Source of the DNA: Gloeophyllum trabeum ATCC 11539
Taxonomy: Eukaryota > Basidiomycota > Agaricomycetes > Gloeophyllales > Gloeophyllaceae
Assembly: GCF_000344685.1 (NCBI RefSeq)
Contig: NW_006920410.1
Location: 4,115,014 to 4,179,013, forward strand
Direction of reading: 5' to 3'
DNA: 64,000 nt
Part shown: positions 20,673 through 32,150 of the stretch, in pieces
Numbering within the stretch: the stretch's first letter is position 1
Layout of the letters: every line of letters starts with the position of its first letter
The notes under the pieces: generated by a model
What the model was told of the DNA's origin: nothing
The model's input: the letters and a program-made list of their open reading frames with translations, nothing else
Database searches by the model: none
Translations under genes and position numbers: made by a program

Positions 20673-20998
20673 ATAAGAAATTGAACATCGCATTTCCGCG
20701 CGCGTTGTTTGTCCGCGCCAAATATACCCTTTTCGGGTATCGGCAAATGTGCGGCAAAGACCCAGGGGGAGAGTAGCTGGGCATACAGCTCGGGGCAGAG
20801 TCTAATGATTTACAGCCCTTAGTGTAGTTGTAGAATATACATTTCATGCATTCTATGAAGCCTTTCGAGCCCTCTCGGGGCGTCTGCGAGTCCCTGCCCA
20901 GCAAATGGCCCCGCGAGAGGCTTTCCGGACCTACCCGAGAAAGGCATATTTGGCGCGAACAAACAACGCGCGGGGAAATGCGATGTTCAGTTTCTTAT
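20673..20998. mobile_element. Hairpin MITE with arms of about 70 bp
   Basis: The left arm from 20673 (ATAAGAAATTGAACATCGC...) is matched, inverted, by the right arm ending at 20998 over about 70 bp with few differences. A GC-rich interior contains a further inverted repeat around the CTCTCGGGG / CCCCGCGAGAG segments. It starts only 3 bp after the TA of MITE copy 2. No clear target duplication is seen. Confidence 0.75.
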
Positions 20999-21487
20999 GC
21001 AAGGCACTGTAGGAGCCTGGGGCGCAGGGTTCTTCGGGTCGCTGGTAGTAGTACTTACCTCACGTAAACTAAGCCAAATAACTATACTTATTCAGTTCGT
21101 TGTCGACCATCCCTTTTCCGTGGGTGAAATAGGGAAAAAGGCACGTAGTCCGAACTCACATCGCCAACATCACGCGTCCACAGCTTTGCGCCTCGGGAGG
21201 AAGGACAAGACAAAGTCGGAAGCTCAGAATCTCCGCAGCGGGGGTTGGGCTGGGGCACTAGCGACTTACTGACTACATGATCCGTGTCCCAAGAAGAAGT
21301 TCTATACTTCAAGTGCGTGTAATAACTCTATCATCCTCCCGTCAACTCGCTGTGGGACATTCATATTGGTGTTCACACTGCACATGATGCTGAGACGACG
21401 TAACCCAAGGACCACATATGCAGACTCCGAAAGAGAGGCAATCACAATTCATTGGGCCAGGTGACACCTGCGACCTCTGAGTCTTGG
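20999..21487. other. Intergenic, no gene seen
   Basis: About 490 bp between the MITE cluster and the first orphan-family gene. It begins with GCAAGGCACTGT, an inverted copy of the sequence left of MITE copy 2. No ORF has recognisable features. It probably holds the promoter of the next gene. Confidence 0.5.
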
Positions 21488-22647
21488 ATGCGCTTGCGGG
21501 AACTCGCACAGCGGCTGCCAGACCTGCCACACGCAGCATCCAAATCTTGTCTCAAACCAGTGCTCAACATTGACGCGAACCAAAGACATGACACCACGAC
21601 AAGCTCGCCGCGGCTACGCGGTGGACGGCCTGCGAAAGCCCTCAATTTGAGGACACTGGATCCGACCCGTCTCTGTCCCGAAGATTTCGTCTGTCTGGCC
21701 GGGAGGACTACGATAACGACGAGGATTTTGGCGAACCCGCTACCCAAGCCTTTGCGGCAGCATTACATAGGGTACTTCCGCAGGTCTCGGTCATTACCCT
21801 TCCCGCCCCAAACACAAGGATTCTTGTACTGGTACAAAGAACCAGATGCGCCTATATTAGCATCCGAAGTCCGTTTTCGTATCACGGGATCCCCAGAAAT
21901 CGGGCAGTTCTCCAGCGGGCAAGACCTCCGATTACCAGAAGGCAAGGTCTGGCACATATCACTATTCGATATCTCGCGGTATACAAATTTCTTGACGCTA
22001 CGGACAGTCCTGTTGAACGACGGACTTATAAATCAAGAGCTATTAGACAGAGCTGCGAAGGTTACGGTGTCGCAGGGTTCTAGGGTCATGAGGCCGGCAT
22101 CAGACAGTCAATTCATCTGGAAGTTCGGCCAGCCTTTCATGCTACACTTCGGGATGAAGAATCAATTCTGGATTCTGGGCAGTTCTGATTGCCAGTGGTC
22201 TTCAATCATGAATATGTACGCGAAGGCGAAGGGGGAGCCTGCATTTACAGGTTAGTTCCCTTAACATGGACATGGCATGATCTCAACAGTACCTCACTAG
22301 GAAGGTACCTCGCCCAGTTTGAACCCTCAGCCTTTCCGCAGCATCGTGGGACGCGGACCGTGGTCCTCCGTATTGTCAGGATCCTCGAGCTAGGCAAGAC
22401 GGGTGGTGCTCCTCCAAAGATGCCAATTCCACTACCCAGAGAGGGCGATTTTGCCTATGCGCGAACCCGGGGCAGCAACGCGGTTCGCCAGGAATGGGTC
22501 CCATGGTCAGTTGATGTTGACAAGGTGGAAACCCCTGCCCGTAGGGCTTTGAAAATACTCTTTGAGAACGAAGCAAGGTTCCTGCAAAATAATCCCAAGA
22601 CTTCAAGTCGACCACCAGAGAATCAGTCCCCGTCACACCTCGAATAG
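21488..22647 (+). CDS. Orphan-family protein, copy 1 (function unknown)
   Basis: I do not recognise a function. Two exons (21488-22250 and 22301-22647) give about 369 residues from the first ATG. There is no signal peptide, membrane segment or known catalytic motif. Blocks shared with the copy at 28001-29278 are LRTLDPTRLCPEDFVCLAGR, GFLYWYKEPDAPILASEVRF, LRLPEGKVWHISLFDIS, LNDGLINQELLDRA and, after the intron, HRGTRTVVLRIVRILEL, then WSVDVDKVE with FENEARF near the end. The intron interrupts the same glycine codon in both copies. The start is uncertain because the frame is open upstream of the ATG. Conserved intron phase and blocks argue that it is a real gene. Confidence 0.72.
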
Positions 22648-23264
22648 ACCTTAATCTATGCTCGGGACGAAGATAATAGGTAGAACCAATACCCTCTTAG
22701 AGCATGCGTCAAGTCTAACCTCAGGCCAGAACTTCACATTTCATCGACTGTCTACTTCATACCCGGAAGGATCAAACCAGGGCAAATTGATATTGGTGTT
22801 TAATCTACTTTGTGCTCAGGAACAGAGAAACTGGACCTCACCGCGTTCGGGAGTGTAATCATCCCGTACAGGACGCGACGGCTGTTCACCGGGGTCACCC
22901 CTGGTCTAATTCAAATACGAATCTGTCTTCCGTTTGCACAAGAGCCATCCAGTGAGTGGAATGAACGTCCACGATGTTGTACTAGATGCGAAGAGAAAAA
23001 GCAACATCCTGCGGACTTGGACAGAATCACTATGCGGCGGACGCTTGGAGAATTGGTCATATTAGTGTATCGCAACCTCCACGATACCAGTCCTTTTCAT
23101 ATACTTCCAGCTTGCCACTCACCTATGCGCAGTGTGTTTGGCAGGACTGTGGCGTCTTTCAGACCCACAATCATTGCTCCTGATGGAAACGGTTTGCAGA
23201 TAACTACTCCTGCAATTACTCTACTTCTCCGTCCAGTGATACAGCTGAATGCGTTTGCACATCC
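22648..23264. other. Intergenic between convergent genes
   Basis: About 620 bp between orphan copy 1 and the 3' end of the GH31 gene. A plus-strand ORF (22810-23346) overlaps the GH31 3' end in antisense and shows no family features, so I do not call it. Confidence 0.5.
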
Positions 23265-26200
23265 TCACTTCCATGCTACGACAGATGCCTCATTCAACGT
23301 CAAGTTCAAACCCTGGACCACCAGCTTCTCCTGGTCCGGCAGGTAATCCCAGCCCTGCACCCCCTCTCCCTTCACCGTTACCTGGGTCGGCTGCTGTGTG
23401 CCGAGTACGATCAGCTGTGTGAGCTGCTGTGCAATGTCGTACGTCCCCTGGCTAGCGACATTCAACTCGCCATCCGCAACCTGGAAGGTAATCGTCCTGT
23501 TGGGACCCAGTGGATAACTCTCGCCGTCGTCCACATAGGCCGTCCCGAAGGCACTCCCGTCCGAAGCCAGGGAGACCAGCAGACTATAAGGACCCTGCCT
23601 CGTCTCCTCAATGGTATACGCTGGAGCTGCGTGCAATAGAAGGGCGCTCCCATCTCGGATGTGGACATTGATGTGTCCAAGGGGTGCGTCGAGTGTTGTG
23701 TTAGCGCCAACGGTTGCGTTCACGACGTCGTGAGTATACCAGTCGCGCCAAGTGACTGACCCTCGGCCAGGGAATATACCTAAGGGGCAGTGAGTCTCCC
23801 GACGAGATATGTTGAACTATGGAAACACACCGTCCACAGTGGAAACATTCGGAGTCAACACAGGAGTGACTAAGATATCACGCCCGACCAGGAACTGCCG
23901 GTCGACTGAGAAAAGCTCAGGCTCTGTGGGGAACTCATAGAACAAAGCGCGGACGGGGGGAGATCCGTAGATCGACGCATTCGCAAAGAGGGTGTACTAA
24001 AGCCCATGGCTTACTCAATATTCGATGTACGGTTGGAATAGAATGGGCAGCTCACCCAGTAAGGCAAAAGAGAATACCGAACAGAGATAGCAGTCCGCGA
24101 GGCATTCGCCACGCTCTCCCATCGGTAGGGCTCCTGCGAGATGGCTCCCTTCGTATTGTGATTTCTGTAGAAAGGAACAAATGCCGAAAGTTGCATCCAC
24201 CGATTGCATAGCTCCTCATCGGTATTGTCATCTGCAAGGGAGTCAGGGGAATCGATTCTCGCTCGTACATGCTCGTCCACTTACTGAACCCGCACGTATC
24301 GGCACCCACCATCGGGATCTGGAAGATCTGAAACTGGAGCACGCCCTGGATATTGTAGTACATGTACCGCCATTGACTGAAGTTATCGCCAAGCTATTAA
24401 TAGTGCCGGCGCCGAGTTGTGTCAGTTGTGTTATAGCAACACAGGTCAGAAACCGACCCACCCAATGCCCACTCCACCTGCCAGTGGACGGGAATGTCGA
24501 CCTCGCGATGATGAACGGACGCTTGCCTGGCCGGAGACTCTGCAAAGCCAGATGCGTTGCCTTTTCCTCCATGAAGCCCCACATATTGTGGACATCGAGT
24601 TCTACATAGCCCGGGGCATGGGTCGCATTGGTCGCCACAGTGTTCACCGACAGCCTTCCGGCACCTGCGCACGGATGTAAGCGGACGATACGCCCACACT
24701 AGCAAGGCACGAGCGACCTACCGTTGTGAATGGCATACGGGGGATCATTTAAGTTAACACCGCTCTCATTCCCGGCACCGAGACCACGTTTGACCACTGT
24801 CTCACCGGGATTGCACGTGTTCGTGCCATTGACTGTGATATTCCCACTAGGTCCGAATATCGTTGGGTTATAGCTATAGAATAACGTCAGTACTGTACCG
24901 CCTTCTAGCAACGGCGTGGAGTCGTACCATTCGGGGTATCCAGTGACTTCTGCTCCGGGTGTCCCTGGCAGGAGGAACGGCGTGCTCGTGTTGGTAAGGT
25001 TAGCCGAGGATCCGCTGTGATCCTTATTATTACGACCGACAAACGTATCCGATAGCCACAGCACTTACCATGATCCCTCACAGAAGGAGCTCGGCTCGTT
25101 CATGTCAAGCCATATACCCGAAAACTCGACGCCGCTGTCAGACCAGTTGCGCATCGCCTCGGTCCACCACTCTTGCGCGTTGTTCGCAAACCAATCGGCG
25201 AATACCTATCGCATCACACTAGATTCAGTCATCTATCCATCTGGGCTGACAATGAGCATACCGTGTAACCCGGCCAGACTTGACCGATGTACTCAGAGCC
25301 ATCGGGATTCTTTATGAAGACGTCTCTGTAGCCAGTGTAAGCAGTGGGAATAGTAGAGGACTCTTTCATCGCTCACAGCTCGGACCCTCGCGTATACGGA
25401 TCGTACTGTTTTCGTGGTTAGGGCGAGGGCCTCGAAAACACGCAGGTGCTACTCACGACGTCTGAGGAATTTACGGTATGGGCAACCGCAGCGTCAAGGA
25501 TCGGGATATCTATTATAATGTGAGTATTTCCATACATCAAAACCCATTCAAGCCGGCTTGAGCTTACAGTGTTGATTGTTTGCAGCCTAGGAAACATTGA
25601 GCCTCGAAAATCTCCAAATCTCAGATGGGACGCACCAACTCCTGGATGAACGCCCTCATCTCGTCGCCGGGGTACGTAACCGGATCGCTTGTGAAATCGC
25701 GATACGCGTGGTACAAATCAATATCGTTCCATTGCACCTCGAGCGGGATGTTCGCCTCCCGCATGGCCGTCACCTGCGCACGCGTTTCGTTTATGTCGTA
25801 GTACCCCCACCGGCAGAGGTGGAACCCGAAGCCCCACGCGGGCTGCCACGTCGGGAGGCCGACGACCGCGCCGTACTGCTCGATCACGGTCTGCGGGGTC
25901 GGCCCGGAGAAGAAGTAGAAGTCGAAGATCCCGCCGAGGAGGCGGTATTCGATCAGTGAGACGTTCGAGGAGGGCGGGGTCGCGAGGAGTATGTCTGCGC
26001 CGGCGGACCTGGGTAGATTGTGAGTCGCGAGTTTCTCAATAGAACGGAGATGCAGGTGCAGGCGCACGTACGTGAGAATGAAGACGCCGTGCGTCTGCGA
26101 CGTGTTCGCGGTGGGATCGTACCGATGCTCCAGGTATACTGGGTGCGATCCGTACCTACAAGGGGGGATCAGGTCTCGCGTTACGGGTGTCAGAAGGTAA

Positions 26201-27176
26201 TTTAGTGCCCACATGTTTTGGTCAATGGGGTCGGCAACGTCTCGAGCCCATAACGTTTGGACAGTGCCGACACCACCATCAGTACCAATGTCGCGCCTGA
26301 AACCGCTGCTTGCGACAACTTCCCCGAGACCGTATATATTGGCACCTAATGGTAGGGCTGATGCGATCTATACAGAACACAGATTACCCCGTCAGGTGGG
26401 TTGGTGTTTGAAGGAGGGTCTAGAGGTAGACTGGCTAACCTGTAAATACTGATCCTCAAAAACTAGAGGAAACCCGTCCAATGCAAGACTAGGATCGCTC
26501 GAGTTCACCACTGGGGCGATGGGGGTCGGGGGCAGAGAGCTAATGCGCGTATCGAATAAGGGCGTCGCGTCTGGTTGGGACCGCCGAGTAATCCAGAACG
26601 CGAAGGGCGAAGACTCGTAGTTAAATACTAGGTCCGACGAATTTTGGAACGACAAAGTAGGCGGAGCCGGTCTTTCGACGACCGACTCCGGGATGGTGAA
26701 CTGTTCGTTAGCTGTGTCGTAAATCTTAACGTGTACTCTGTAGAGTACAGGGCATGTTAGTCTGGAAATCGAGTCGACCTCATAGCTTGATAGACATCCC
26801 TGTTTAATGTTTCGTAAATCACGTCGATGGTCAGGTTAGCGATGTCGTGACCGAATGCATTGCATGCTGGGCCGGCGAGAACTAAGTTCGCCGTAAGTCC
26901 TGTTTGCGTCTCTTTGAGGCCGCTGAGAGTGTACCCTTGGTTATGCTTTTCTCAGTACGCGTCTCGTTATATGGTAAGGCGTGGCCTACCTGGACAAGAA
27001 GACACATTCAGAGAATATGCCGAGTCGTCAACTACAAACGTCTCAGGCAAGAGCTTCCGCTGAAGGGGCGAAGGCGCTCTGCCGGCAGCATAGCTCGCGA
27101 ACAAGAGCAGAGCAAGGGATACCCCGGCGAACATGATGGTTCGAAGCCAAGGTCTCGCGCTGGGTACCGACAGCAT
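23265..27176 (-). CDS. Secreted GH31 alpha-glucosidase
   Basis: GH31 enzymes release glucose from the non-reducing ends of alpha-glucans and maltooligosaccharides. The product begins with a signal-type sequence ([20 protein letters not shown]) and has many introns. The first exons I place are 26990-27176, 26779-26935, 26440-26737, 26367-26213, 26072-26155, 25636-26008, a 19-nt exon 25568-25586, and 25460-25509. Family landmarks are [65 protein letters not shown], the nucleophile block [15 protein letters not shown], the acid/base block GRWSGHWLGDN, and [18 protein letters not shown]. The C-terminal beta domain includes a substrate-side extension and ends VVAWK. Many N-glycosylation sites fit secretion. 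Both catalytic Asp regions are intact. Total length is estimated at about 900-950 residues. It lies between two members of the orphan family. Confidence 0.92.
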
Positions 27177-28000
27177 CTCGCTGTGATTTATACAGATCCT
27201 CGCTCGTGCGTCATCAGTCGGTTCTGGTGACCTCGTGAACGCTGTCCGGGGAAGAAGCAGAACCGAACGGGTGTCGGCGCATATGGGCGGGCGCTTCGCA
27301 GTGCAAGTTTAGATCATTGCCGGCACGTCTCTCTCGAAAAGTTATCCTCGTGATTGAGGTGACTGATCCATTTCGATTCCTTTGTAGAGTTGTGACGGTG
27401 GTCAGGAATAGGTCGTGCTTTCAACAAAGGCAAGATATTGCATGGTCGTCAGTACTGAGACCGAGTATACGCCGAACTTGCGTAATTAAAATCCAAGTAA
27501 AATCGCGAAACCGATTCAACCACTGCGCATGCTGCCTCAGTGACTTTAGCTTTCGACTGATTGCTTCCTGAGCCGTTGCCTGGTCGTGATTTCTTATCAA
27601 GTGTTTACCCTGGTTTACCTGTCCTGGCTGCCACCAGTTGATGCAGCTTGCCCCCTGCCTCGGGCGTAGGTGCGAGGCGCGGATACGACTCACGCTAGCG
27701 CTCCCGTACTATTACCTTGGGAGAAATACGGAATACATATGCCCGGGCGGATACAGTATAGTTATGCTGTGTGCAATGCGAGCAAGGGTCGTTGGGCTGG
27801 CCTATTGACTGGCCAGTATTCTAGTCGCCCGTTTCTTGCGAAGAGAACGCAACCTGATCCAAACCGGCCGGTTTTCCTGCCGGACGAGATCCTACCAGCA
27901 GCGACACCTTCTCTTCGCTGTGGCCGCCTGTTTTCGAGCGTGTACTCCCTCTCGCGACACAATCAAATTCGAACAATCTTTACAACAGCTAGGAGGCATC
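27177..28000. other. Divergent intergenic region between GH31 and orphan copy 2
   Basis: About 820 bp. An ORF at 27670-28071 (plus) covers the right part and could be a 5' extension of orphan copy 2, but it shows no similarity to copy 1 and I leave it out. The promoters of both neighbours should lie here. Confidence 0.45.
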
Positions 28001-29278
28001 ATGATGGCTCATCGGATGTCAGTGAGATGGTATGTTATACTATACCGCTAGTCGCACTGCTATCAATCTGACAAGCGAGCAGCAAGGTAGCGATGATACC
28101 CGTACATCGAGACTCCTGTTCCTCAGGACGCTGACTCCGAGCCGCTTACAAACTCAGGACTTCATCTCGTTAAGCGGAAGGATTGGCCCGTATATGTGCT
28201 TCCCGGGAGAATCTTCGTCGTTCGATAAGCAACGGCACCTGTGTTACCTACACAGATCGGGTAAATGGATCCGCTTCCCGACCGACGCAAAAGGTTTCCT
28301 ATACTGGCACGTAGAACCCGACGCACCTGCGCTAGCAGGTGAAGTGCGCTTCCGTGTCACCGAGACCCCAGATCCTAGCGACTTTCCCAAGGGATATGAT
28401 CTTCGAACGCCCGACGGCGGTGTTTGGAAGGTGATGCTGTTCAATATCTGTCACTCCAAGCGACACGAAGTTATCAGGACTATTCTGCTGGACGAGGGAC
28501 TCGTAACCCAGGACATATTGGATAAAGCATCTCGCGTCTCGCATCGATTGCCTGGTGGTAAAATATCTCGTCCCAACAATAAGAGCACCATCATCTGGCG
28601 GTTCAACCGACCTTTCCAAGTGCGCCTTGAGGTGTCCCGCATTCAATTATGGGTAGTAAATAGTGCTGGGGGAGCCTTGGTACTGTTTCGCCATCTCTTC
28701 CGTCCCCAGCGCAGGCCGCTATACAAAGGTAGTCAGGTCTATCCCCGTTCCTCCTCGATGGCAGCAGACTCACGAAGCCACCGTCAGGACGCTGTCTCGT
28801 CCAGTTTGAACGCTCCACCCTTCTTGACCATCGGGGCACGCGGACGGTAGTAATCCGGATTGTGAAGATTCTCGATTTGGAAAAGTTAGGCGATGCCCAA
28901 CCCGACGACCAGTCACACCCTCTTAAGGAGGGTGAATTGCTCACCACCAGGTGCGGCAACCCTAGGACGAGGCACCCGATTGTGTGGTCGCTAGATGTCG
29001 ACGCGGCGATGCTGTCAGAAGGAGCGCGAGCAAGAACTGCAAGGGGGTTGAAGGCATTATTTGACCATGAAGAAGAGCACAGAAAGCCCCTTGGATCCAG
29101 CAGCGTACCTGTCGGCCAGCCGGATAAGACGCTAGCAGCGAATGGGGCATCTTCCATACGCCCTCGAACTCTGCCGGAGAGGTCCGCGAATAGGCCTCAA
29201 CGCAGCAAGATGCACACGTTGTCCCGGACGTCCAAGCAAGACGCTAAGAGAAAGGTATTTCAGTCGTATTCTGTTTGA
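28001..29278 (+). CDS. Orphan-family protein, copy 2 (function unknown)
   Basis: A paralogue of the gene at 21488. Proposed exons 28001-28029, 28076-28728 and 28788-29278 give about 390 residues. The blocks LRTLTPSRLQTQDFISLSGR, GFLYWHVEPDAPALAGEVRF, LRTPDGGVWKVMLFNI, LLDEGLVTQDILDKA and HRGTRTVVIRIVKILDLEKL align with copy 1, and the second intron falls in the same codon. The last 60 residues are basic and differ from copy 1. Copy 2 lacks an obvious signal peptide or membrane helix. The first tiny exon is a guess made to reach an ATG; translation could also begin at the in-frame ATG 28032. It diverges from GH31 and is followed within about 40 bp by a broken third copy. Confidence 0.68.
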
Positions 29279-29317
29279 CCATCTCCTGCTTATCGTTCTC
29301 CCAACGCGCCACCGACG

Positions 29318-29938
29318 GGTATAGTCAGGATTGACCGATGGACTCGTGACAAGAGACCTTCTAGACAGGGCTCTTCAAGTCCGTGTTGAGTTTTTTGGTA
29401 GAATCCTTCGACCCACGTCCGACAGTATCATCTTCTGGCGATTCAAGGAGCCCTTTCGCGTTCACTTTGAAGCGCACGAAATGATGACGTGGGCGGTGGG
29501 TAGGTCTGGTGTCCATATGATCCGACTTCTCTCGCTGTTCAGGCGGATGTCCGAAAAGAACCCACCCTTCATAGTGGGCGTTCTGTGTCTTGTACATGTA
29601 GAACCAGCGGGCTCACGGTGTCGTCTACAGGAGTAAGCCTTATGCAATTTGAACGCTCGACCCTTCCCGAGCATCGCGGCTCAGACGGTCGTCCTATGAA
29701 TCGTTCAAATCCTCAGGCTTCGCCTTTCAGACGGAGCTGCGATTGACGACAGATTGGCCCTGCCTGAGGAAGGTTGTCTCCTTCAGGTGCGGTTTTCGCG
29801 AGGTCGCGTAGCCCGTGGTCGGTAGACGTCGATCAGTCGGACAGAAAAGAGATATTCACGCAGTTGACTGCGTTGAAGGTACTCTTTGAAAATGAAGAGC
29901 TTGGGAAGGCGGCCAAACCAGCGTCCAGCTTGCGCTGA
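29318..29938 (+). pseudogene. Orphan-family copy 3, truncated and frameshifted
   Basis: Homology starts in the middle of the family at LTDGLVTRDLLDRALQVRVE and continues through RPTSDSIIFWRFKEPFRVHFE. It then breaks: the segment after the intron (FERSTLPEHRG) runs into stops and changes frame before PWSVDVDQSDRKE and LKVLFENEELGKAAK. The N-terminal third of the family is missing. The order of blocks is unchanged, so this is a decayed tandem duplicate of its neighbour. Confidence 0.78.
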
Positions 29939-30412
29939 AACACGCCGCCAGGGCAGCATCGGATCACGACGACCTGTGTAGGTTACCAAAATGATGTTAT
30001 CCTTATTTCGAGGATATCCTATGGCTTCACCATTGCCACGAGTTGCCAGCCCATTGACCCGTGCCTACTGGCTTCAGCTCGATACTCGGAACGGACACTC
30101 CGCCGCCCCAAGTCTTGTCATACTCCGGTCGCCTCTTAGCAGATGCTGAGTCGCCTATGAAAGTTAGGTCGGGTCTTATAGTGCGTGGCGTGAACACTAT
30201 CAGATCAACTCAAGGAAGCTCAAGGCCTCAAGGACTTGTTATGAGTGCACCGGAAGATGGCGAGTGCGGTGGCGCCGACAAAGCGTGTGTGGCAGAATAT
30301 GCGCATCAAATGCACGTGACTGATGTGGCTTGCGGACGCGAATCGCTTAAGAGCCGTTTGATCTTTCTCCTCCTCTCTCCCCTCGCTCTTTCTTACCAAT
30401 TTATTCACCGCC
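29939..30412. other. Intergenic, no gene seen
   Basis: About 470 bp between the pseudogene and the small gene at 30413. Pyrimidine-rich DNA (TCTCCTCCTCTCTCCCCTCG) just before that gene resembles a fungal promoter/5' UTR. Confidence 0.5.
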
Positions 30413-30924
30413 ATGCCTAAAGCTGCAGTAAGAAGAAATCCGGAGAGAAGTGCACGGGCCGATGCGAAGAAAAATGACAGAGTCCTGAAAGACCTGCCGG
30501 CCGGGCAGTCTCTGTCAATGCCACATTACGAAGACCCGTGGGTCAATTGGTTGACGGTAGGTAACCTGGCTGAATGAGCATTTCTTATAACTGATACACA
30601 ACTCCAGGAAGGTGACAAGGTGTGGGTGGCCTTCGACAAGCACCGGTGGAACCGTGGCGTTGTTATCGGCCAGATAATTCGATTCCTTCAGGTGAGCCAC
30701 AGCCTGAGTACAGTACCTGTATGACTGCAGTAAGATTTAACTTGTACTGTGGACAGGGTCAACAGGTTCTACACTATCGGGTACGATTTCGTGGCGACAC
30801 CATCGCATCTTTCAACCCGCGGGCCGGAAAGATTAAACCTGACAATGAGGAAACCCGAGAACTGCTCGTTAAACACGGTCTAATCCCTGGCAAAGCAGCC
30901 CCTGCCCTTAACAAGCACAAATGA
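30413..30924 (+). CDS. Small basic protein, 131 residues, function unknown
   Basis: Three in-phase exons (30413-30556, 30608-30691, 30757-30924). The N-terminus is basic (MPKAAVRRNPERSARADAKK). The core EGDKVWVAFDKHRWNRGVVI, then LHYRVRFRGDTIASFNP, has the short beta-strand rhythm and KVW...G.V pattern of Tudor/SH3-like or chromo-like barrels, but I cannot name a family. No signal peptide or membrane segment. Perfect phase at both introns supports it as a real gene. Its place amid decaying duplicates gives no functional hint. Confidence 0.7.
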
Positions 30925-31099
30925 TCGTTTGACGTCGAGCTGAGTTGACTCTTCCCAATGTATAGTTATTGTTGCAACGCGAATTTACTAGCTGCATTGT
31001 ATAATATTCCATTCAAGTCCACCTTTAGCAGCACCCAAGGGTGTCGTCCGAACTGAGTTTGCCTGATTATAGCAGATCAAGAGCCGCTACCGTGCTCTT

Positions 31100-32150
31100 C
31101 AAGGGCTCGTTATCAACACTGCTCAACGTTCGTGGTGTGCCTCTCTGCTTCCAGTATGTCTGGGCGCTTGCGTTTCATGAACGGGCCTGCTTCCCTGAGA
31201 CGCCACGCAAGGTTTGGTCGTTGTCGCTTTGGAACCTGTGGCCATGCAGTTCATGCTCTGAAGCCCGTAAAAGCTACTCACTCGGAGCCTAGGTGGTTGA
31301 GCTATGGATTTGATGAGCCCCGGAGAATACTACTCGGACACAAGAGACGTAAGGTGACGTGATTGGTGTGCAAGTTCGTATTCCCTTTATGCCACCTTTC
31401 CTTGAGCTTAGTCCTGAAGCCGGTGATCCGTCTCTTTCCCTCTCTCTTTCCCGTGCACCCGCTTTGTAGATTTATCGGCGACCCCATTAACCCCTCAGGC
31501 CTCAGGACGGCCTTTCGAGGCAGTGTCGCTCTCTGAAGTCACTATTTCTCGAGCTTCGTACAAGGAATTGATTCAGCTTCGAGATCGCGGTTGTCCTAAA
31601 AAAGCGTTAATCTGGTTCGTCTCGGCCCTCCGGGGTCCGGTGTCATCTCTGAGGATATGTGGAAAGTTTCCCTCGCGCACCAAGATATCGAAGGTAAGTG
31701 ACTATTTTCCCTTGAGTCGGACATATGGCTATGTATACCTTGTATCCGTGGGTATCTGCGCCTGCATCCTCAGTGAAACGGCGTGAGTACCGAGTACCGA
31801 GTTCCTACCTTCAGTATGCTTGTTCCAGCAAATTCTTGTACCCTATAGCTAGCATGGCCACCCCTAGCCGCATCGGGCTAATCTACGCCGAGTCCTGCCA
31901 GCCGACGTCAAGGTGGTTCTCCCTGCATAAGGACATGTTCACCGTATATTCTCAGAGGGTGGACGATGTCTGCCTGTCTGCTCGACCGAGGAAGGAGATC
32001 GTTGGTCATGGACGGCGGCACACGGTCGTCCCAGAGAAGTGTGGATCATCACCAAGAATTGCCCCAGACCCGCTTGTCGGTAGAACAAGGGTGTTAAGCT
32101 ATCAGCATCGCAGATACTCAGTAGTCGGACTGGGATATGCATATGGAGTC
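31100..32150 (-). pseudogene. tRNase Z-like relic, copy A (heavily decayed)
   Basis: The fragment GQFLVMIHTSLGRPCAAVHD (near 32000-32080) aligns with RRFVRENLAMTHTAFGRPYAVHE of copy B. At the nucleotide level, 31117-31190 matches 32880-32950, the 3' end of copy B, with order and orientation conserved, and a shared AGGTGGTTGAG follows at about 31290. No frame is open for long. It is a diverged tandem duplicate of copy B. Confidence 0.55.

Noticed and set aside
22810..23346. 178-codon ORF between orphan copy 1 and GH31
   Set aside because: It overlaps the GH31 3' end in antisense and has no block of the orphan family.
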